From Streptococcus oralis (GTDB lineage Bacteria; Bacillota; Bacilli; Lactobacillales; Streptococcaceae): a DNA stretch of 5,429 nt. The notes beneath the pieces were generated by a model that saw only the letters and a program-made list of their open reading frames with translations, was not told the DNA's origin and ran no database searches. How positions within the stretch are numbered: the stretch's first letter is position 1; each line of letters begins with the position of its first letter. The position numbers and the translations under genes were made by a program. Positions 1-5,429 of this stretch are shown piece by piece. The stretch lies in contig CAJPKC010000100.1 of NCBI GenBank assembly GCA_905370255.1, positions 1 through 5,429 on the forward strand, given 5' to 3'.

Positions 1-5
1 GCATT

Positions 6-905
6 CTAGTCATCACCTGCGGTCGCTTCTGAAACTGTAACTCCATTTAGAGTTGAAAATTGAGCATCAAGAGTCACACCATTAGGGAAAAGGGTGTCAA
101 TGGCAGTCGCAAAAGCTTGGAAATCAACAAGGGCATAGTATTTGATATCTAGGTCAAAGTTGTCTTTGAGGACCTTACGCACCATTTCAGCCCCTTGTTT
201 TCCTTCTTGTTCCCCCAATTCGTAGGCCAAGTTCAACTTATGGTCAGCTTGTTTTTGACCATCAACAACCTGACTGTAGCCATCAATGTATACTAGGTTA
301 TCACGCATAAAACTTACAAGCTTAAGCTTTTTATCCTTACCACTTACATTTAGAACCATAATAGAATCTGTCCGTGTTTCTGAACTATTCTGTCCAATAC
401 GGCCATCTGTTCCTAAGATAAGAATATTGACCCCATCTCTTGTATCCTGTCCATTGAAGACTTCAACTTGGGCAGCCTTGGCATCTTTCGACCCACTTGA
501 GCCATTCGGATTGGCTGACTGGAAACCTTTCAAGAACATAAAAATCATTCCTACTGCAGCACAAAGCAACAGCATTCCTAACCAAGCAAGTATGCGTTTA
601 AAGCGAAAGACCCTTTTTTTCTTTGGTTTCTTCTGCTTAGGAATCTTAGCTTTTGGTTGCGGTAGACTACTACGTCGACTAGCTCGACTTCGATTAGTAT
701 AACTCGGAAGACCTGTGTTAGGTTCCGTATAGTCTTGGTTTTCTGCTTCTTCTACGACAACTGAACGAGCTTCTTGTTGACCATCCAGCTTAGCTTGTAA
801 AAAAGCAAACTCTCTCTTTTCTTTATCATTTAGATAGTGGATGTTTTTTAATAGATAGTCGTAACGTAGTTTCTCATGGTGTGTCAGAGGATTTTCTCTA
901 GTCAT
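6..905 (-). CDS. psr: LCP (LytR-CpsA-Psr) family membrane protein, apparently truncated within the catalytic domain
   Basis: LCP proteins are membrane-anchored phosphotransferases that attach teichoic acids or capsule to peptidoglycan on the outer face of the membrane (family knowledge). The 299 residues show a cytoplasmic head of about 100 residues ending in a Lys/Pro-rich stretch (about 83-104). One transmembrane helix follows (about 105-126), then a linker and the start of the LCP domain (from about 158: VNILILGTDGR). TRTDS (R178, D180) and MRD (R201) match conserved LCP acidic and arginine positions. TAG then ends the frame at residue 299, just after a segment resembling the middle of the domain. 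The usual C-terminal part with R-x-R and the GR..RQ motif is absent; by memory pneumococcal Psr is a little over 420 residues. A nonsense mutation or sequencing error is likely, but only 5 bases remain beyond the stop. The ATG overlaps the pheA stop (ATGA) and has AAGGAG 5 nt upstream. Older annotations call such proteins transcriptional regulators. Confidence 0.85.
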   Translation of the reverse strand: MTRENPLTHHEKLRYDYLLKNIHYLNDKEKREFAFLQAKLDGQQEARSVVVEEAENQDYTEPNTGLPSYTNRSRASRRSSLPQPKAKIPKQKKPKKKRVFRFKRILAWLGMLLLCAAVGMIFMFLKGFQSANPNGSSGSKDAKAAQVEVFNGQDTRDGVNILILGTDGRIGQNSSETRTDSIMVLNVSGKDKKLKLVSFMRDNLVYIDGYSQVVDGQKQADHKLNLAYELGEQEGKQGAEMVRKVLKDNFDLDIKYYALVDFQAFATAIDTLFPNGVTLDAQFSTLNGVTVSEATAGDD

Positions 906-1746
906 TCCTTCTCCTTCCCTTTATCCTGTATGGTATAGATAGGGTAAGCTCCTAGTACTTTATAGTGGATCCCAATCGTTTCTAATTCTTTTTGAGCAAA
1001 ATGGACCAATTCTTTATCAGCATAGTCCACATCAATGATAAAAAAGTACTCACCTAGTGCTGTTTTTAGGGGGCGACTCTCAATCTTAGTTAGGTCAATC
1101 CCGCGCCAAGCAAAGGTAGAAAGCGCCTTATATAAGGCTCCCGGTAGATTGTCTGGCAAGGTTACAGCCAAACTCATCTTTTCAGTTGACATTTTTAATG
1201 GCAGGCCTGGTAGACTAGCTCCGAGAACCCAAAAGCGAGTGAAATTGGCTTCCATTTCTTGAATATCTTGAGCAATTAATTCCAAACCATATTCTCCAGC
1301 CGAACTTTTGGGGGCAATGGCCGCAAAAGGCTGATCTGGATGCTCGGAAACATAGCGCGCAGCGTAGGCTGTACTAGCAGTGACCTCCAGTTGAGCGTCT
1401 GGATAATGCTCATCAATAAATTTCTTCCCCTGCGCCAAGGCCTGCGGATGAGAAAAGATTTTCTCAATTTTAACCTGCCCTGGTACCGCCATCAACTGTT
1501 GATGAATTGGCTGCACAATCTCCGCCACAGCTTGAATACGAGCTTGATGAAAAAGATAGTCTAAGGTCTCATGAACACTACCTTCAATGGAATTTTCAAC
1601 CGGCACTACTGAATAGTCCACCAAACCTTGTTCATAGGCCTTGATAACGTCCGTAATATTTGAAAAAGGCTCTAGTTCCTCATGAGGAAAAGCCGTTTGC
1701 ACCACATGGTGCGAAAAAGATCCTTTGGGACCTAGATAGGCAATTT

Positions 1747-1750
<4 letters not shown>
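902..1750 (-). CDS. pheA: Prephenate dehydratase (monofunctional, with ACT domain)
   Basis: This cytoplasmic enzyme converts prephenate to phenylpyruvate, the committed step of phenylalanine synthesis. The 282 residues match the usual length of the monofunctional bacterial form. The N-terminal catalytic domain (about 1-180) shows GPKGSFS (7-13), ENSIEGSV (52-59), HPQAL (101-105) and the catalytic TRF triplet (171-173). The C-terminal ACT domain (about 190-270) has GALY (204-207) and ESRP (224-227), the motifs linked to phenylalanine binding and feedback inhibition in this family. No chorismate mutase domain precedes it, unlike the E. coli P-protein. The ATG overlaps the aroK stop as ATGA, with AGAGGAA 5 nt upstream. 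Its own stop overlaps the LCP gene start in the same way, so translational coupling on both sides is likely. No damage is seen. Confidence 0.97.
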
Positions 1751-3927
<2,177 letters not shown>

Positions 3928-3933
3928 AATTGT

Positions 3934-3941
3934 CCTCCTTA
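3934..3941 (-). promoter_or_regulatory. Stop codon of tyrA fused to the Shine-Dalgarno of the UPF0342 gene (TAAGGAGG)
   Basis: The TAA ending tyrA supplies the first bases of an ideal AAGGAGG, which sits 6 nt before the next ATG. A ribosome terminating on tyrA therefore covers the initiation site of the next gene, which favours re-initiation or coupled translation. Confidence 0.8.
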
Positions 3942-5042
3942 TTTAATAACTACTGTGTAGTCTGTATTTTCTGTAATGACTTGCTCAGCACGTTTTAAAT
4001 CCTGAGCATTCTTAAAGGAAATTTGCAGAATCCCGTGAATATCTTCACGGTTTTCCTCATTGATATGGATATTGACCAAGGAAGTTCCTCTTAGCAATTC
4101 CAAGATGCGCAAGATAACATCTTCCTCATCGGGAACATCGACATAGAGGTCAAATGAGCTATCTACTCCTCCACGTTTATGGATTTCCATAGCTTGGCGT
4201 TGTTCCCGCGCTTGATTGAAAAAGTTCCAGATTTGGTTTTCGTCACCCTTACTAATAGCTTGTCCAACCTCGTCTAAACGTCGCTTGAAATCCTCGATGC
4301 GTTCAATAATGGTCTCTCGATTGGATAAGAGGATAGAAGTCCACATGCCTGGCTCACTTTCGGCGATTCGAGTCATATCCCTGAAACCACCTGCTGCAAA
4401 CCGTCGGGCCATCTCATGCTCTTCAGCATAACTAGCAGTTTGTTCCATCAAGCCTGATGCTAAGATATGCGGAAAATGGCTAATCTGAGAAGTCACTCGG
4501 TCATGCTCTTCAGCATCGATTTCAATGAAACGAGCATGAAGACCTGACAGCAAGTCTTTCATTTCTTCGAGCGTATCCGGAGTTGTCAGACTAGATGGCG
4601 TGAAGATATAATAGGCATTTTCAAAGAGGTTGACATCTGCAGATGCCGCTCCTGTCTTGTGGCTCCCTGCCATGGGATGGGCCCCCACAAAGCGAACAGA
4701 CTTATCAGCAAAACACTTCTCAGCTGTAGCCACGATAGCTGACTTGGTCGATCCAGCATCAGAAATAATGACGCCTTCTTTCAAGTCCAAGTTGGCCAAT
4801 TCCTTAATAAAGGCAATAGTTTGCTTGATTGGCAGGGTAAGAATGATGACGTCTGCAAGTGGAGCAAAACTGGCAAAATCATCCGTCGCTCGGTCAATCA
4901 TTCCTCTCTCCAAGGCAATATCTCTAGACGCTTGACTACGATTGTATCCTAAAATTTCATAATCAGGATGATCCCGCCTGATTCCGAGTGCCATGGAAGC
5001 ACCAATCAAACCTAGTCCTGCGATATAGATGGTTTTTGCCAT
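3939..5042 (-). CDS. tyrA: Prephenate dehydrogenase with C-terminal ACT domain
   Basis: It oxidises and decarboxylates prephenate to 4-hydroxyphenylpyruvate using NAD, the committed step to tyrosine. The 367 residues match Gram-positive TyrA. The N-terminal Rossmann fold has GLGLIG (9-14). The central substrate region has [12 protein letters not shown] (120-131, H122) and [12 protein letters not shown] (185-196), whose H189 lies near the expected active site. FRDMTRIA (220-227) contributes a conserved arginine. The helical dimerisation domain runs to about 290. An ACT domain follows (about 298-360, from DLYVDVP), the likely site of tyrosine feedback. No chorismate mutase domain is fused, unlike the E. 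coli T-protein. The start has AAGGAG 5 nt upstream and the gene sits 9 nt after aroC. It competes with PheA, encoded downstream, for prephenate. Confidence 0.97.
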   Translation of the reverse strand: MAKTIYIAGLGLIGASMALGIRRDHPDYEILGYNRSQASRDIALERGMIDRATDDFASFAPLADVIILTLPIKQTIAFIKELANLDLKEGVIISDAGSTKSAIVATAEKCFADKSVRFVGAHPMAGSHKTGAASADVNLFENAYYIFTPSSLTTPDTLEEMKDLLSGLHARFIEIDAEEHDRVTSQISHFPHILASGLMEQTASYAEEHEMARRFAAGGFRDMTRIAESEPGMWTSILLSNRETIIERIEDFKRRLDEVGQAISKGDENQIWNFFNQAREQRQAMEIHKRGGVDSSFDLYVDVPDEEDVILRILELLRGTSLVNIHINEENREDIHGILQISFKNAQDLKRAEQVITENTDYTVVIK

Positions 5043-5047
5043 AAGAA

Positions 5048-5054
5048 CTCCTTA
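5048..5054 (-). promoter_or_regulatory. Stop codon of aroC fused to the Shine-Dalgarno of tyrA (TAAGGAG)
   Basis: The aroC stop TAA forms the start of AAGGAG, 5 nt before the tyrA ATG. It is the same arrangement as at the tyrA/UPF0342 junction, again consistent with coupled translation. Confidence 0.8.
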
Positions 5055-5429
5055 ATAATTCTTTGTATACTCCCGATGTTTCGCAACAGCTTCTTTTAAT
5101 TCTTCCAGATTATCAGAGGAGAATTTCTCAAGGATTTCTTGAGCCAAAACCGTTGCTACGACTGCCTCCATAACGACACCTGCTGCTGGAAGAGCAGTAG
5201 GATCACTTCTCTCTACTGTTGCTTTATAAGGCTCATGAGTTTCAATATCGACACTCATCAACGGCTTGTAGAGAGTCGGAATTGGCTTCATAACTCCACG
5301 AACGATAATCGGTTGGCCGTTGGTCATACCACCTTCGAAACCTCCAAGGTTATTGGTGCGACGGGTATAGCCCTCTTCTTCAGACCAGAGAATTTCATCC
5401 ATGACTTGGCTACCCTTGAGATAACCTAC
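5052..5429 (-). CDS. aroC: Chorismate synthase, C-terminal part (5' end outside window)
   Basis: It converts EPSP to chorismate with reduced FMN, the last shared step of aromatic synthesis. Only the last 125 residues are present, out of about 388 in the family. The frame stays open to the window edge: nine codons (VGYLKGSQV) precede the first internal Met, which is not the true start. Diagnostic segments are [15 protein letters not shown] (26-40 of the fragment) and [17 protein letters not shown] (74-90), which fits the third chorismate synthase signature (R-S-D-P...E). The C terminus, KHREYTKNY, ends in TAA within the tyrA ribosome site. No defect is visible in the part shown. By synteny, aroB, aroE and aroD would be expected further upstream, but they are not in this window. 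Confidence 0.97.
   Translation of the reverse strand, partial: VGYLKGSQVMDEILWSEEEGYTRRTNNLGGFEGGMTNGQPIIVRGVMKPIPTLYKPLMSVDIETHEPYKATVERSDPTALPAAGVVMEAVVATVLAQEILEKFSSDNLEELKEAVAKHREYTKNY

Noticed and set aside
286..702. Plus-strand open frame of 138 codons opposite the LCP gene
   Set aside because: It is antisense to the transmembrane and linker region, with a low-complexity product and no recognisable motif. It is best explained by the codon composition of the real gene.
5052..5402. A complete small gene starting at the ATG at 5402
   Set aside because: The frame is open upstream to the window edge and the sequence is the middle-to-end of chorismate synthase. That Met is the internal one in KGSQVMDE.

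Overview
All genes in this window lie on the minus strand, so transcription runs from high to low coordinates. In transcription order they are: the 3' end of aroC (chorismate synthase), tyrA (prephenate dehydrogenase), a small UPF0342/YlbF-like gene, aroA (EPSP synthase), aroK (shikimate kinase), pheA (prephenate dehydratase), and an LCP (LytR-CpsA-Psr) family membrane-protein gene. The low GC, strong AAGGAG ribosome sites, gene order and close match to remembered pneumococcal proteins (EPSP synthase and the UPF0342 protein especially) point to a Mitis-group Streptococcus: S. pneumoniae, S. mitis, S. oralis or a close relative. The species cannot be fixed without a search.

The genes are packed very tightly. 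aroC-tyrA and tyrA-ylbF are separated by 9 and 11 nt, and in both the upstream stop codon is the first part of the next Shine-Dalgarno (TAAGGAG). aroA-aroK overlap by 8 nt. aroK-pheA and pheA-LCP overlap by 4 nt (ATGA). The only real gap, 3500-3588, lies between the UPF0342 gene and aroA. It holds a terminator-like hairpin followed at once by an extended -10 promoter candidate. The cluster may therefore be two transcription units: (...aroC-tyrA-ylbF) and (aroA-aroK-pheA-LCP).

Together the enzymes cover the end of the shikimate pathway. AroK makes shikimate-3-phosphate, AroA adds PEP to give EPSP, and AroC makes chorismate. After chorismate mutase (not in this window), prephenate is used by TyrA for tyrosine or PheA for phenylalanine. 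TyrA and PheA both carry C-terminal ACT domains, the usual site of end-product control. No chorismate mutase domain is fused to either enzyme.

The most notable anomaly is the last gene. The LCP open reading frame hits a TAG inside its catalytic domain, before the C-terminal arginine-rich part of the family, so it looks prematurely truncated. I found no mobile element, CRISPR, tRNA or rRNA, and no convincing novel system: this is a conserved chromosomal biosynthetic region.
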